A DNA stretch of 64,000 bases from Bradyrhizobium sp. Ai1a-2 (GTDB lineage: Bacteria; Pseudomonadota; Alphaproteobacteria; Rhizobiales; Xanthobacteraceae). The translations under genes and the position numbers were made by a program. How positions within the stretch are numbered: the stretch's first letter is position 1; each line of letters opens with the position of its first letter. Shown in pieces: positions 1-6,341 of this stretch. The stretch covers positions 124,001 through 188,000 of the forward strand of contig NZ_AUEZ01000004.1 of the NCBI RefSeq assembly GCF_000426245.1. Direction: 5' to 3'. The notes below the pieces were generated by a model. The model was not told the DNA's origin. It did no database searches and saw only the letters and a list, made by a program, of their open reading frames with translations.

Positions 1-221
1 CGTTGTGCCGCCACGTATTCACGCGCCAAAGCCCTGGACGCGTCATCACCAGGCAACTCCCCCAGATCTATCATTCGATTCCTCCATCCATGCCAAAACG
101 ATCGGCCGCGGTTCGGGCCTGGCTCCGGGTCGCCGCGCTCGGCCGACAGATGTCCTTCGACAATCTGATCCCGATCAAGTGTCTCGAGATCGGCGAGGGT
201 ACGCACCGGTTCGAACTTCAT
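1..221 (-). CDS. Phage-type hypothetical protein, 3' end outside window
   Basis: The start codon is at 221-219 and overlaps the stop of the upstream gene by an ATGA. The visible 73 residues include a G-D-P-E-P-G stretch and the motif RSFWHGWRNRMID around residues 42-54, a pattern I associate with small phage proteins of unknown function in Rhizobiales. The gene runs off the left edge, so its full length is unknown. It is the last visible gene of the minus-strand operon. No function can be assigned. Confidence 0.75.
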   Translation of the reverse strand, partial: MKFEPVRTLADLETLDRDQIVEGHLSAERGDPEPGPNRGRSFWHGWRNRMIDLGELPGDDASRALAREYVAAQ

Positions 222-436
222 TGCGATTCCTTGACCGGCTCGACGCTCGGCCGATTGAGCGTGATCACGATGCGGTCGATCGTATTCCAGTCCGGACCGC
301 GCTCGACGAGCTCGTCGAGATCTTCGAGTTCTTCAAGGAGAACCAACCTCGGCTTGTCCTCTCCCCGATAGAACAGCTCGGCCATCCAGCGATCCGGTAC
401 TACTGTGCCGATGAGTTCTTTCGCACGACGCGACAT
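218..436 (-). CDS. Small hypothetical protein (72 aa)
   Basis: This start was chosen over longer in-frame starts because a strong ribosome binding site (GGAGA) lies 6 bases upstream of the ATG at 436. The product is acidic in the middle (a run of Leu/Glu near residues 32-42) and has no membrane segment. It sits between the zinc-ribbon gene and the partial gene at the window edge and overlaps the latter by 4 bases. Function unknown; a phage accessory protein by context only. Confidence 0.7.
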   Translation of the reverse strand: MSRRAKELIGTVVPDRWMAELFYRGEDKPRLVLLEELEDLDELVERGPDWNTIDRIVITLNRPSVEPVKESQ

Positions 437-462
437 TCGCCGTTCTCCTTCCGGTGTCCTGA

Positions 463-705
463 TCAGGCGCGGCGGATTGCGGCCGCGCTCGGCTTCGCAT
501 GCTGATAGTCGCCGGCCGTGCCCGTATTGTGCGTCGCTGCCCAAAGACCATCGCCGCCGCGCTTCCATGCCCAATTGTCGCGCTGCTCTCCAGTCTTCAT
601 GTCGTACGACCGGCAGCAACGATGGCAGAAGAAGCGCTGTTCGCGCTGGTACGCGATAGGCTTTTTGAGGCAGTTCGGGCAGCGGCCTTTGGCGTCAAGC
701 TTCAT
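463..705 (-). CDS. Small zinc-ribbon protein (80 aa)
   Basis: The N-terminal half carries two CxxC knuckles, CPNC at residues 9-12 and CHRC at 27-30, a classic zinc ribbon. The C-terminal half is Ala/Gly-rich and probably disordered. Phages often encode such ribbons as nucleic-acid-binding or host-takeover proteins, but no specific role is visible. It follows the 718-1050 gene by 12 bases and precedes the 72-aa gene by 26 bases, so all three probably share one transcript. Confidence 0.75.
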   Translation of the reverse strand: MKLDAKGRCPNCLKKPIAYQREQRFFCHRCCRSYDMKTGEQRDNWAWKRGGDGLWAATHNTGTAGDYQHAKPSAAAIRRA

Positions 706-717
706 AGGCTTCCCCTT

Positions 718-1050
718 TCATGGTCGCATCATGCCGCCGAAGAACGCGTTCTCGAGCGAACGCTCGGCGGCTTGCTTCAATTGCTGCTCGAACCGCACCT
801 TCAAAGCCGGGTGGGCGTAGATCGTACCGCCGACCTGCCACATCGCCGGCTCCTTCCGGAACTCGCCGCCAAACCGCTTGACCAGTTTCTTGTGGATCCG
901 GCGCGATCGATGCCGCGAGGCCGGAAATAGACGCTCGGTCGTTTCCTTCAGCGCCGAGGTGGTGAAGAGCACGCGCGGTGCTGCCGGCGCCGGCCTGACG
1001 CTCCTCATGGCATCCATGATCTTCTGAATTGTCAGGACGCCGTCGGTCAC
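718..1050 (-). CDS. Hypothetical basic protein (110 aa)
   Basis: A 110-residue soluble protein with a basic central region (about residues 45-60, rich in Arg, His and Lys) and a predicted helical C-terminus. Its start overlaps the stop of the preceding gene by 4 bases (1047-1050). No recognised domain. The basic patch would suit nucleic-acid binding, but that is inference. Confidence 0.7.
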   Translation of the reverse strand: MTDGVLTIQKIMDAMRSVRPAPAAPRVLFTTSALKETTERLFPASRHRSRRIHKKLVKRFGGEFRKEPAMWQVGGTIYAHPALKVRFEQQLKQAAERSLENAFFGGMMRP

Positions 1051-1256
1051 GACTCGGCGCTCCTAACCTTGATATCAACGCGCCGGCACGCATAACCGAT
1101 GCGTCGCCACCATGGCCAATCTCGCTTCACCTTGTCGGCATCGTCCAGGAATGCAGCTATTGATGACGAGCGCCTGATCCTGGCACTGCAGAGAAATGCC
1201 GTGCCGTGTCCGTCGACGACGCACCAAAAGGTCTTGTATTTGCGAGGCCAACTCAT
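1047..1256 (-). CDS. Small hypothetical protein (69 aa)
   Basis: The ATG at 1256 overlaps the upstream stop by 4 bases, matching the junction style of the operon, so it is preferred over an in-frame start at 1355. The product is rich in Trp and Arg (WPWWRR near residues 46-51) with no membrane helix. Function unknown. Confidence 0.65.
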   Translation of the reverse strand: MSWPRKYKTFWCVVDGHGTAFLCSARIRRSSSIAAFLDDADKVKRDWPWWRRIGYACRRVDIKVRSAES

Positions 1257-1444
1257 GGTGGTGGGAAACCTTTCGGATTGTGGCATCTGGTGCATTCTTG
1301 GAAATGCGGATCGTTGAAACCCGTGCTGTAGCATTCCCAGCCGCCGTTGAAGCAAACTGGACAGTCATCGTCCGGCGATGGTTGCTTGTGCTCAATCTCG
1401 TTGAGCCTGGCGCCGATCGCTGCGAAGTCATCGACGATGCTCAT
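1253..1444 (-). CDS. Small CxxC zinc-binding protein (63 aa)
   Basis: Two CxxC pairs, CPVC near residues 28-31 and CTRC near 51-54, separated by about 20 residues, suggest one zinc site. The N-terminus is a short predicted helix. Both ends overlap neighbouring genes by 4 bases. This is the second zinc-knuckle protein in the operon. Its exact role is unknown. Confidence 0.7.
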   Translation of the reverse strand: MSIVDDFAAIGARLNEIEHKQPSPDDDCPVCFNGGWECYSTGFNDPHFQECTRCHNPKGFPPP

Positions 1445-1572
1445 CGCCGGCCCCTTGCGCGCAAACGCACCAGCACGATCAACGTCGCGAGAGTTCCGCC
1501 AATCCCCAGAATCCGTAGATTAGGTACGGAATAAGCGGAGCATTCGAGGGGATAGATCCGATCATGATTGAC
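1441..1572 (-). CDS. Tiny membrane peptide, start uncertain
   Basis: The stop at 1441-1443 overlaps the next ATG, so a coding frame ending here is likely. From the GTG at 1572 it would be 43 residues with one hydrophobic helix (NLRILGIGGTLATLIVLV) and a basic tail. A competing frame, ATG at 1565 to stop at 1479 (28 residues), has the ATGA junction with the preceding gene. The two frames overlap and I cannot decide which is translated. Confidence 0.4.
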   Translation of the reverse strand, partial: VNHDRIYPLECSAYSVPNLRILGIGGTLATLIVLVRLRARGRR

Positions 1573-1753
1573 CGTCCCCGGGGCAAATCTGCGGTGCTCC
1601 CATGTAAGACCACCGATCCGACACGGTGTTGAAAAGGTAGTCCTTGCTGACAATTCGCCGTCGATAGACGAGCCGCAGCCACTTCCAACCCCAATCTTCG
1701 GTGCGGACTGGATGCCAAGCGAAATAGCGCTCGTACGGGCCAAAGAACATCAC
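1562..1753 (-). CDS. Trp/Arg-rich phage-type hypothetical (63 aa)
   Basis: The product is rich in Trp, Tyr and Arg, with a core reading HPVRTEDWGWKWL followed by YRRR. This style is common in small phage proteins of unknown function. It starts with two Met codons (1753 or 1750) and lies 18 bases after the two-helix membrane protein gene. Function unknown. Confidence 0.65.
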   Translation of the reverse strand: MMFFGPYERYFAWHPVRTEDWGWKWLRLVYRRRIVSKDYLFNTVSDRWSYMGAPQICPGDGQS

Positions 1754-1771
1754 CGGTCCTCGCCATCAGTC

Positions 1772-1948
1772 TTAGGCATACCAGGGCGCTCCCTTCACGA
1801 AGAAGCCGAGCCAGATGAACAGGGCTACGAACGGCGCGGCTTCGATCAGAAGCAGCCAGGGCCAGATCCAATATGAGACGCCGGCCACAACAGCCATCCC
1901 AAGCCAGATCCGCTGATTGTCCTTGTCCGCCCACCAGACGTGGTTCAT
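1772..1948 (-). CDS. Small two-helix membrane protein (58 aa)
   Basis: The start is fixed by a strong GGAGGT site 8 bases upstream of the ATG at 1948. Residues 14-32 and 34-52 form two hydrophobic segments with several Trp residues. Size and topology would fit a holin-like or superinfection-exclusion peptide, but there is no endolysin beside it and the assignment is speculative. Its ATG overlaps the stop of the 41-residue membrane peptide upstream. Confidence 0.7.
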   Translation of the reverse strand: MNHVWWADKDNQRIWLGMAVVAGVSYWIWPWLLLIEAAPFVALFIWLGFFVKGAPWYA

Positions 1949-2070
1949 GGCAGATACCTCCATGCGAGTGAGATGATGGCGAGGCCGAGCGCCGAAAACG
2001 CCACTCGGTTGAAGCCGACGGCGCCGGCGAATACTCCGACGATGGTTGCGATGATTGCTGAGGTGATCAC
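1945..2070 (-). CDS. 41-residue membrane peptide
   Basis: A short frame opened by GTG at 2070, overlapping the radical SAM stop as GTGA, and closed by a TGA overlapping the next ATG. The translation is almost wholly hydrophobic (VITSAIIATIVGVFAGAVGF, then a second segment ALGLAIISLAW). Coupling at both ends is the main support that it is a gene. Function unknown. Confidence 0.6.
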   Translation of the reverse strand: MITSAIIATIVGVFAGAVGFNRVAFSALGLAIISLAWRYLP

Positions 2071-3053
2071 GGCGAGACGTCTCCAAAGAGATCTCCGTCG
2101 CCGCGCCGACGCTTGGCCGTGCGTTTAGCTTTCAGGTTCGCGTCGTATTCGGAGAACGGGATCGATCGATAGAGGCCGGTGACAGCCCAGCGTTGGAAGC
2201 GCTTGAGGTCGCGTCGCGCCTGGTCGAATGGCATCGGGTAGGGCAGGATGCCGCGCTCGACCATGCGGTTGAAACGGTGGTGGATACGTTCCCAGGTCTC
2301 GCGCTTGTCGAACCCAACCAGCATGTAGGCCATCAGATGCTTTGCAGGCACGCCGGCAGCCTCGAGTATGTCGACGCCGTGGAAGAAGACCTCTTCGTCT
2401 TTCAGGTTGTCCCAGGCGGTGTAGAGGCGCCGGCGCCGGAACTCATTGCAGCGGTATTCGACGCCAGCGACCGCCGCCGCGACCTCGGAAGTCATGGCGC
2501 GGACATTGATCCCCTGGCTAAAACAGACCTTGAAACCGCCATCGCGGATCTCAGCGATCCGGCCCTGCCAATCGGGTTGGCCGAAGAAATCGTTGTCGAG
2601 CAGGTGCAGGTGTTTCGGTGTAGAGCCGCCGCGCCAGACCTGCGCAATGGTCGCGGCCTGCCGCGGCTTGCCTTCCTTCGTCGGCACGACGCAGAACTTG
2701 CATGACAGCCGGCAGCCGCGCTGCGTGAAACCGATGCTGGCCTCGAAGTCAGGGTAGAGGCTGTAGTCGAGGCCGGCGGCGTCGCCGATCAGCCTCTCGA
2801 CTGTGACTGTGCTGTCAGTGCCGGTCCCCCCGACAATGGCCCCAGGGAACTCGTTCATGAAACGGGCCAACCGGTCGGCCGAGAACTTGAAGATGGCACT
2901 GCCATAAACGACGTCGTAGGGCGGTTCGAAGAGCTCTCGCCGGACACGGCGGGTGAAGTGCACCTGGTCGCCGCGGGTGCGATGGTGAGCGGCCAGCCGC
3001 ATGAGCGCCAGGTTGGGGAGCGCGCCGTCGATCTGGGTGACCCGGACGTGCAT
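2067..3053 (-). CDS. Radical SAM protein in phage-type operon
   Basis: A 328-residue protein with the radical SAM cluster motif CRLSCKFC (CX3CX2C) at about residues 117-124, preceded by a domain with a GGTGTDS loop that may correspond to the B12-binding-like N-terminal region of many such proteins. Radical SAM enzymes cleave S-adenosylmethionine at a 4Fe-4S cluster to start radical chemistry. The substrate cannot be read from the sequence. The ATG at 3053 was preferred over 3098 because it starts just after the previous stop and the intervening residues look non-native. The C-terminus is Lys/Arg-rich. Confidence 0.8.
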   Translation of the reverse strand: MHVRVTQIDGALPNLALMRLAAHHRTRGDQVHFTRRVRRELFEPPYDVVYGSAIFKFSADRLARFMNEFPGAIVGGTGTDSTVTVERLIGDAAGLDYSLYPDFEASIGFTQRGCRLSCKFCVVPTKEGKPRQAATIAQVWRGGSTPKHLHLLDNDFFGQPDWQGRIAEIRDGGFKVCFSQGINVRAMTSEVAAAVAGVEYRCNEFRRRRLYTAWDNLKDEEVFFHGVDILEAAGVPAKHLMAYMLVGFDKRETWERIHHRFNRMVERGILPYPMPFDQARRDLKRFQRWAVTGLYRSIPFSEYDANLKAKRTAKRRRGDGDLFGDVSP

Positions 3054-3055
3054 GG

Positions 3056-3415
3056 TCAAAGCCCCAGTTCTTCGGGCGATCGACCGACCCGGATCCAATC
3101 CCGGCGCAAGTCCGTGGCCGGTTGGACGAAAGGATGCGGCGCGCGCGGGTCGAGTTGCCGGCGGGTCCAGTCGAAGGCTTGACCGCGGAGCACCGCGACG
3201 GCGTGAAAAAAACAGGGGTCCTTTGACGGGTAATCGTCGACCCGGTTGGGGAAGTACCGCCGAGAGCCGAGCAGGTAGACGACCTCAGCGCCGGGGGCGA
3301 AGAACCGAAACCAGCTTGACGCCCAGCAGCAGAGCCCGGCGCAACCCTCGGCGGACCTGAGTTCCGGGAAGCGGCGTTCGAAGGCCGAAACGATGCGCGG
3401 GAGCGTTGCGATCAT
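3056..3415 (-). CDS. Hypothetical protein (119 aa), first gene of operon
   Basis: First clear gene of the minus-strand operon. It contains CAGLCCWASSWFRFF near residues 25-39 and a conserved-looking segment with Asp-Asp-Tyr-Pro. No domain recognised and no signal peptide. The stop is 2 bases before the radical SAM start, so the two are co-translated and may work together, for example as substrate or partner. That link is inference from spacing only. Confidence 0.65.
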   Translation of the reverse strand: MIATLPRIVSAFERRFPELRSAEGCAGLCCWASSWFRFFAPGAEVVYLLGSRRYFPNRVDDYPSKDPCFFHAVAVLRGQAFDWTRRQLDPRAPHPFVQPATDLRRDWIRVGRSPEELGL

Positions 3416-3452
3416 CGCTGACGCTCCGCCAAGAACAGCCGCAGAACAGACT

Positions 3453-3470
3453 TTGTAAACTGGTTTACAA
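3453..3470. promoter_or_regulatory. 18-bp perfect palindrome upstream of element A operon
   Basis: The sequence TTGTAAACTGGTTTACAA has two perfect 8-base arms around a TG centre. It lies about 40 bases upstream of the first minus-strand gene (start at 3415) and close to the left att copy. Form and position suit a dimeric repressor operator. No repressor gene for it is visible in the window. Confidence 0.5.
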
Positions 3471-3540
3471 TCTGGGCTCGGAAACGGCCGTTTGCGCCGA
3501 GTCGATCAGATGCTATGCTGTTGATGCATCGTCTATTTTC

Positions 3541-3586
3541 TGGTGAGCGCGGAGGGACTCGAACCCTCGACCCCATGATTAAAAGT
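3541..3586. repeat. Left att copy: tRNA-Lys 3' fragment
   Basis: 46 bases identical to 18890-18935, covering the tRNA from the anticodon loop through the T arm and acceptor to the encoded CCA. Identity ends after AAAAGT: the left copy continues with an unrelated sequence and the right copy with the rest of the tRNA. This is the expected product of tyrosine-recombinase integration with crossover near the anticodon loop. The fragment lacks the D arm and 5' acceptor strand, so it is not a functional tRNA. Confidence 0.9.
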
Positions 3587-3703
3587 TGCATCGGGGCCAT
3601 TTTTATAACGTGCTCTAATCGTTGTTCAAAAATCGTAAAGGCTAGAATTCGCTTATCTTTTTTTCATTTTTCATCATCGCGTCACGTCGCGTCTCAATCG
3701 ATC

Positions 3704-3747
3704 GTGTAGCACCGAATTTGCTACACGGTGCTACATGGGTGCTACAC
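3704..3747. repeat. Integrase arm-type sites, left end
   Basis: Four copies of GGTGCTACAC or a close variant occur here: inverted at 3704-3713, TGCTACAC at 3719-3726, GGTGCTACAT at 3727-3736 and GGTGCTACAC at 3738-3747. Two more lie inside the right end (18805-18823). In a circular form they would flank the core on both sides, as integrase arm sites do. The cluster lies just before the integrase start at 3768, so the protein may also repress its own gene. Confidence 0.65.
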
Positions 3748-3767
3748 GAATCCGCGCAGAGAGCACC

Positions 3768-5060
3768 ATGGCTAAGCAGAAAAGAAAGCCGATCAGGATC
3801 AGCAAGCGCACAGTCGACGCGCTCGCAAAGGGCGAGACGATCTATGACGACGCCATCCGGGGCTTTCGGGCGGTATGCCTGCCGAGCGGCAAGGTCACGT
3901 TTGGGTTCCAGTACAGCATTGGCGGGCGGCGGCCGTATCTGGCGCTTGGCCTTTTGGGGGAGGTGACACCCGACCAGGCCCGCACGTTCGCCGAGCGGGC
4001 CGTCGTGGCGGTCAAGGAAGGCCGCGACCCGGCGGGCGAAAAGAAGATGGAGGAGGCCAAGACCGAGAACACGGTCAACCACGTTATCGACGAGTGGCTT
4101 CGCCTGTACGCGCGCGACCCGTCCGACCCGCTCCGGAGCGCCGACGCAATCGCGGGCATCTTTGACCGGCATGTGCGGCCAGAGATCGGGGAGAAGGCGA
4201 TCTATGACGTCACCCGAAAGGAAATCGTCGCCATGCTGGACAAGGTGCGGGAGAACGGCGGCACCAAGGGCGGCGGCCCGATGGCTAACCGGGTGCACTC
4301 GCACCTGAAGACCGCTTTCGAGTGGTGGCGGGACCGTGACGACAAGTTCGCCACGCAGCCGATGACGCGCAGGAAGCCAGCCAAGGAGAAGGCCCGAAAC
4401 CGGTTCCTGCCGTTCGATGAAGTTCTCGACCTCTGGCGCGCCAGCGATGAACTTGGTGACGTTCACGCCCACTATTGGAAGGCGGTGCTGTTCTCCGGTG
4501 GACGCCGTTCCGAGGTCTCGAAGATGCACAGCCGCGAGCTGGATAAGGCGCATTCGAACTGGATGGTCCCGGCTGGCCGCTACAAAACCAAGGTCAACCA
4601 CGTGCTGCCGCTCACGCCCTCGCTCAAGGCATTGCTGCCGAAGCTGCCGAAGGATGGCTACGTGTTCTCGACGACGGGCGGGGACGTGCCGATCTCCGGC
4701 TTCAGCAAGATGAAGATCGCAATCGACAAGAAGATCGCGGAAATCCGGAAACGGGAGGGCAGGCCGCCTATGGCGCCGTGGCAAATCCGAGACCTGCGCC
4801 GTTCTTGCCGGACCCTCATGATTGCCATCGGCATTCCCGAGTTGCATGCGAAGGCGGTGAACGGCCACAAGATTCCCGGTGTCGATGGGGTCTATAACGT
4901 TTGGGATTACCTGCCGGAAAAGACCGCCGCGATCGACAGGTTCATCGCACATATCAAGGCGCTGCTCGATACACCGACACCGACGCCAGCCCCCGACAAT
5001 GTTATCACGTTCAAGTCATCCCCGAGCGCTGCCCCGCGCCGCGCGCTCGGCAGAGGTTGA
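3768..5060 (+). CDS. Tyrosine recombinase (phage/island integrase)
   Basis: About 430 residues, the usual size of P4-type integrases. The N-terminal part (about residues 20-95) resembles the arm-binding DUF4102-type domain (YDDAIRGFRAVCLPSGKVTF onward). The catalytic domain shows the first Arg in SGGRRSEVSKM, the second box as IRDLRRS, a Gly-His in NGHKIPG and the probable nucleophile Tyr in VDGVYNVW. The His normally leading the HxxR box appears to be Arg. The ATG at 3768 is preferred over 3735 because the latter lies inside the arm-site cluster. The gene drives integration at tRNA-Lys. Its end overlaps the convergent AlpA-like gene by 45 bases. Confidence 0.92.
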   Translation: MAKQKRKPIRISKRTVDALAKGETIYDDAIRGFRAVCLPSGKVTFGFQYSIGGRRPYLALGLLGEVTPDQARTFAERAVVAVKEGRDPAGEKKMEEAKTENTVNHVIDEWLRLYARDPSDPLRSADAIAGIFDRHVRPEIGEKAIYDVTRKEIVAMLDKVRENGGTKGGGPMANRVHSHLKTAFEWWRDRDDKFATQPMTRRKPAKEKARNRFLPFDEVLDLWRASDELGDVHAHYWKAVLFSGGRRSEVSKMHSRELDKAHSNWMVPAGRYKTKVNHVLPLTPSLKALLPKLPKDGYVFSTTGGDVPISGFSKMKIAIDKKIAEIRKREGRPPMAPWQIRDLRRSCRTLMIAIGIPELHAKAVNGHKIPGVDGVYNVWDYLPEKTAAIDRFIAHIKALLDTPTPTPAPDNVITFKSSPSAAPRRALGRG

Positions 5061-5228
5061 CGTGAACGTGTGCTGTTCGAGCCATTTGTCGAGATCGGTG
5101 GAGTTGTAGAGCACCTTTCTGCCGATCTTGATGTATCTCGGTCCGCCGCCTCTCACGCGCATGATATCCAGCGTGCTTTTGGCACACCCGACATATTCGG
5201 CGGCTTGCTTGGTGTCCAAGCGGCTCAT
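5016..5228 (-). CDS. AlpA/MerR-type small DNA-binding protein (excisionase-like)
   Basis: 70 residues with a helix-turn-helix start typical of AlpA/Xis-like proteins: SRLDTKQAAEYVGCAKSTLD followed by a wing-like GGGPRYIKIGRKVLY. Such proteins bend DNA for excision or activate the integrase gene in islands and satellites. It converges on the integrase with overlapping 3' ends, which could give antisense effects. The tail after residue 55 is Ala/Arg-rich. Role as directionality factor is inferred from family and position. Confidence 0.8.
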   Translation of the reverse strand: MSRLDTKQAAEYVGCAKSTLDIMRVRGGGPRYIKIGRKVLYNSTDLDKWLEQHTFTSTSAERAARGSARG

Positions 5229-5323
5229 TGCTCGGTCTCCGGCGCGCCGTCGAACCGTGCATCAATCCATTCTCTGATCGCCTCACATTCGCGGAGATTG
5301 ATCGCGGCATCTGCATCAGTCAT
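5225..5323 (-). CDS. 32-residue peptide upstream of AlpA-like gene
   Basis: ATG at 5323 to a TGA that overlaps the AlpA-like start as ATGA. The peptide reads MTDADAAINLRECEAIREWI then 12 more residues, acidic and helical, with no hydrophobic segment. Coupling to the next gene is the main evidence. It may be a leader peptide that sets AlpA translation. Confidence 0.5.
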   Translation of the reverse strand: MTDADAAINLRECEAIREWIDARFDGAPETEQ

Positions 5324-5440
5324 TGTTCGCTTCACGTTTGTAGGAGTATGTCACGTACTATGATGATGCGTTGCGAATGTATCCAGATGGGCGGCGTGTG
5401 CTCAGTGTTGACAGCGATACTTCGGCATTCACGGATGCGA

Positions 5441-5494
5441 GAAACGGCTGTGATCAACGGGCGCATTTGCGAGAGTTGATCACAGCGCCGTTTC
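5441..5494. terminator. Long hairpin after the 5500-5964 gene
   Basis: Arms CTGTGATCAAC (5448-5458) and GTTGATCACAG (5475-5485) are perfect complements. GAAACGG/CCGTTTC extends the stem outward with a 2-base bulge, and the 16-base loop has a small inner stem. It starts 6 bases past the stop of the minus-strand gene, suggesting a terminator or processing hairpin, but no U-run follows on the minus strand. The TGATCA-centred arms could also be a protein site. Confidence 0.5.
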
Positions 5495-5499
5495 GCGGC

Positions 5500-5964
5500 T
5501 TATTTTCTCTTCGCCACTGGCATTGATCGTTGAAGCGCGCCGCCGAGGATTGCGGCGCGGTGTCTGTCATTGAGCTGTTCAAGCGCGCCCTCGACGGCCG
5601 CCATCGCGGCGACCGTTGCGGCCTCCATCTGTGCTGCAACGGCCTCGGCGCGTGTGATGCGCCGGGCTTCGCCAAGTGCATCCAGCATGTCGCGCAGCCA
5701 TTCCTCGCCGCTCGGCGATATCGAGATGCCGACGCCGAGCCGCCGGGCAGGCCATCGCGTTACGAAGGTCCGCATCGCGCCCTCGGCGGCGCACGCCTCG
5801 GCGGCATCGGTCACCTGCCTATGCAGGATGGACCGCCGGAGCGCCCTGATATCGGCCGCAAGCTTCGTCAGGTGCGCGGCGGCATCAACCTTGTGCTGTG
5901 CGGTGCGTTGCTCGGCGCACCATTCGAGGTCTTCAGCCTCGCGGATCAGGAAATTTCTGATCAT
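5500..5964 (-). CDS. Hypothetical coiled-coil-like protein (154 aa)
   Basis: Mostly helical and Ala-rich protein. The middle (about residues 55-95) contains a basic stretch (TRWPARRLG) and a Ser-Pro-Ser-Gly loop. Starting at ATG 5964 gives a TGATG overlap with the membrane peptide gene upstream, preferred over a TTG at 5982. No domain recognised. It belongs to a short minus-strand transcript with the two membrane peptides at 5964-6065 and 6342-6434. Confidence 0.65.
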   Translation of the reverse strand: MIRNFLIREAEDLEWCAEQRTAQHKVDAAAHLTKLAADIRALRRSILHRQVTDAAEACAAEGAMRTFVTRWPARRLGVGISISPSGEEWLRDMLDALGEARRITRAEAVAAQMEAATVAAMAAVEGALEQLNDRHRAAILGGALQRSMPVAKRK

Positions 5965-6065
5965 CACCGCCCCGCCAGCCAAGGGCCTAACGACGGATAG
6001 ACGGCAACCAAGATGAGCAAGCCCGCCAAGATGGCAAGCAGGATTAAGAGAGTCCGATTTTCCAT
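5964..6065 (-). CDS. 33-residue single-helix membrane peptide
   Basis: ATG at 6065 (ATG GAA AAT CGG) to a TGA overlapping the next ATG by one base. After a short polar start the peptide is one strong membrane helix (LLILLAILAGLLILVAVY), ending in a Pro/Gly/Trp tail. Size, hydrophobicity and coupling support translation. Function unknown. Confidence 0.6.
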   Translation of the reverse strand: MENRTLLILLAILAGLLILVAVYPSLGPWLAGR

Positions 6066-6121
6066 TGTGACAGCCTCTGCGCTGCCCGGCCCCGGTGGTG
6101 CCGGGAGTTTCAAATCGGCAA

Positions 6122-6270
6122 GCAGAGGTTTGCCGCCCCCCATATTACCGCCACGCGAGGAATGACCTCGCGCTGCTACTAACGGATATTTTGGGGGCCT
6201 CCCGGCCTAAGCCGGCGAAACCTCTGCCGCCTTGGGTTTGGCGCCAGACAGATTTGAAGCCATCTGGCGC
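6122..6270 (-). ncRNA. Candidate structured RNA between membrane-peptide genes
   Basis: In a 276-base gap without an ORF, arms GCAGAGGTTT (6122-6131) and AAACCTCTGC (6218-6227) can close a multi-branched fold. This holds a 7-bp hairpin CGCGAGG/CCTCGCG (6154-6172), a CCGGC-CTAA-GCCGG hairpin (6202-6215) and an outer GCCCCC/GGGGGC pairing. A separate 8-bp hairpin GCGCCAGA/TCTGGCGC follows at 6241-6270. The flanking genes are on the minus strand, so the RNA is assigned there, but the pairings work on either strand. No known RNA family recognised. Confidence 0.4.
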
Positions 6271-6341
6271 AACCGTAAGCCTAGCTTGACGCGGCGGATG
6301 ATGCAACGCCCGACACGGGGTCTTGTCCGGCGTGATCGCGC

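Larger units (their letters stand above)
1..3540. mobile_element. Right part of a second phage-like element (element A)
   Basis: All genes from 1 to 3415 lie on the minus strand, are short, and are coupled by 4-base start/stop overlaps, as in phage early or accessory operons. Several products resemble widespread phage hypotheticals, for example the Trp-rich protein at 1562-1753 and the partial protein at 1-221. The region ends at an orphan tRNA-Lys 3' fragment, so it lies outside the integrase-bearing element to its right. That it is a separate element integrated in tandem at the same tRNA is inference; its own integrase and far att copy would be left of the window. Confidence 0.5.

Noticed and set aside
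3541..3586. Second tRNA-Lys gene
   Set aside because: Only the 3' 46 bases are present; D arm and 5' acceptor strand are missing, so it cannot fold as a tRNA.
3412..3600. 62-codon minus-strand frame ending at the first gene of element A operon with a 4-base overlap
   Set aside because: Its N-terminal part is the translated tRNA-Lys fragment (GSRVRVPPRSPENR type), a common artefact, and the palindrome lies inside it. No binding site supports a later start.
3642..4952. 436-codon minus-strand frame antisense to the integrase
   Set aside because: Shadow frame. The plus-strand integrase has catalytic motifs and a domain layout.
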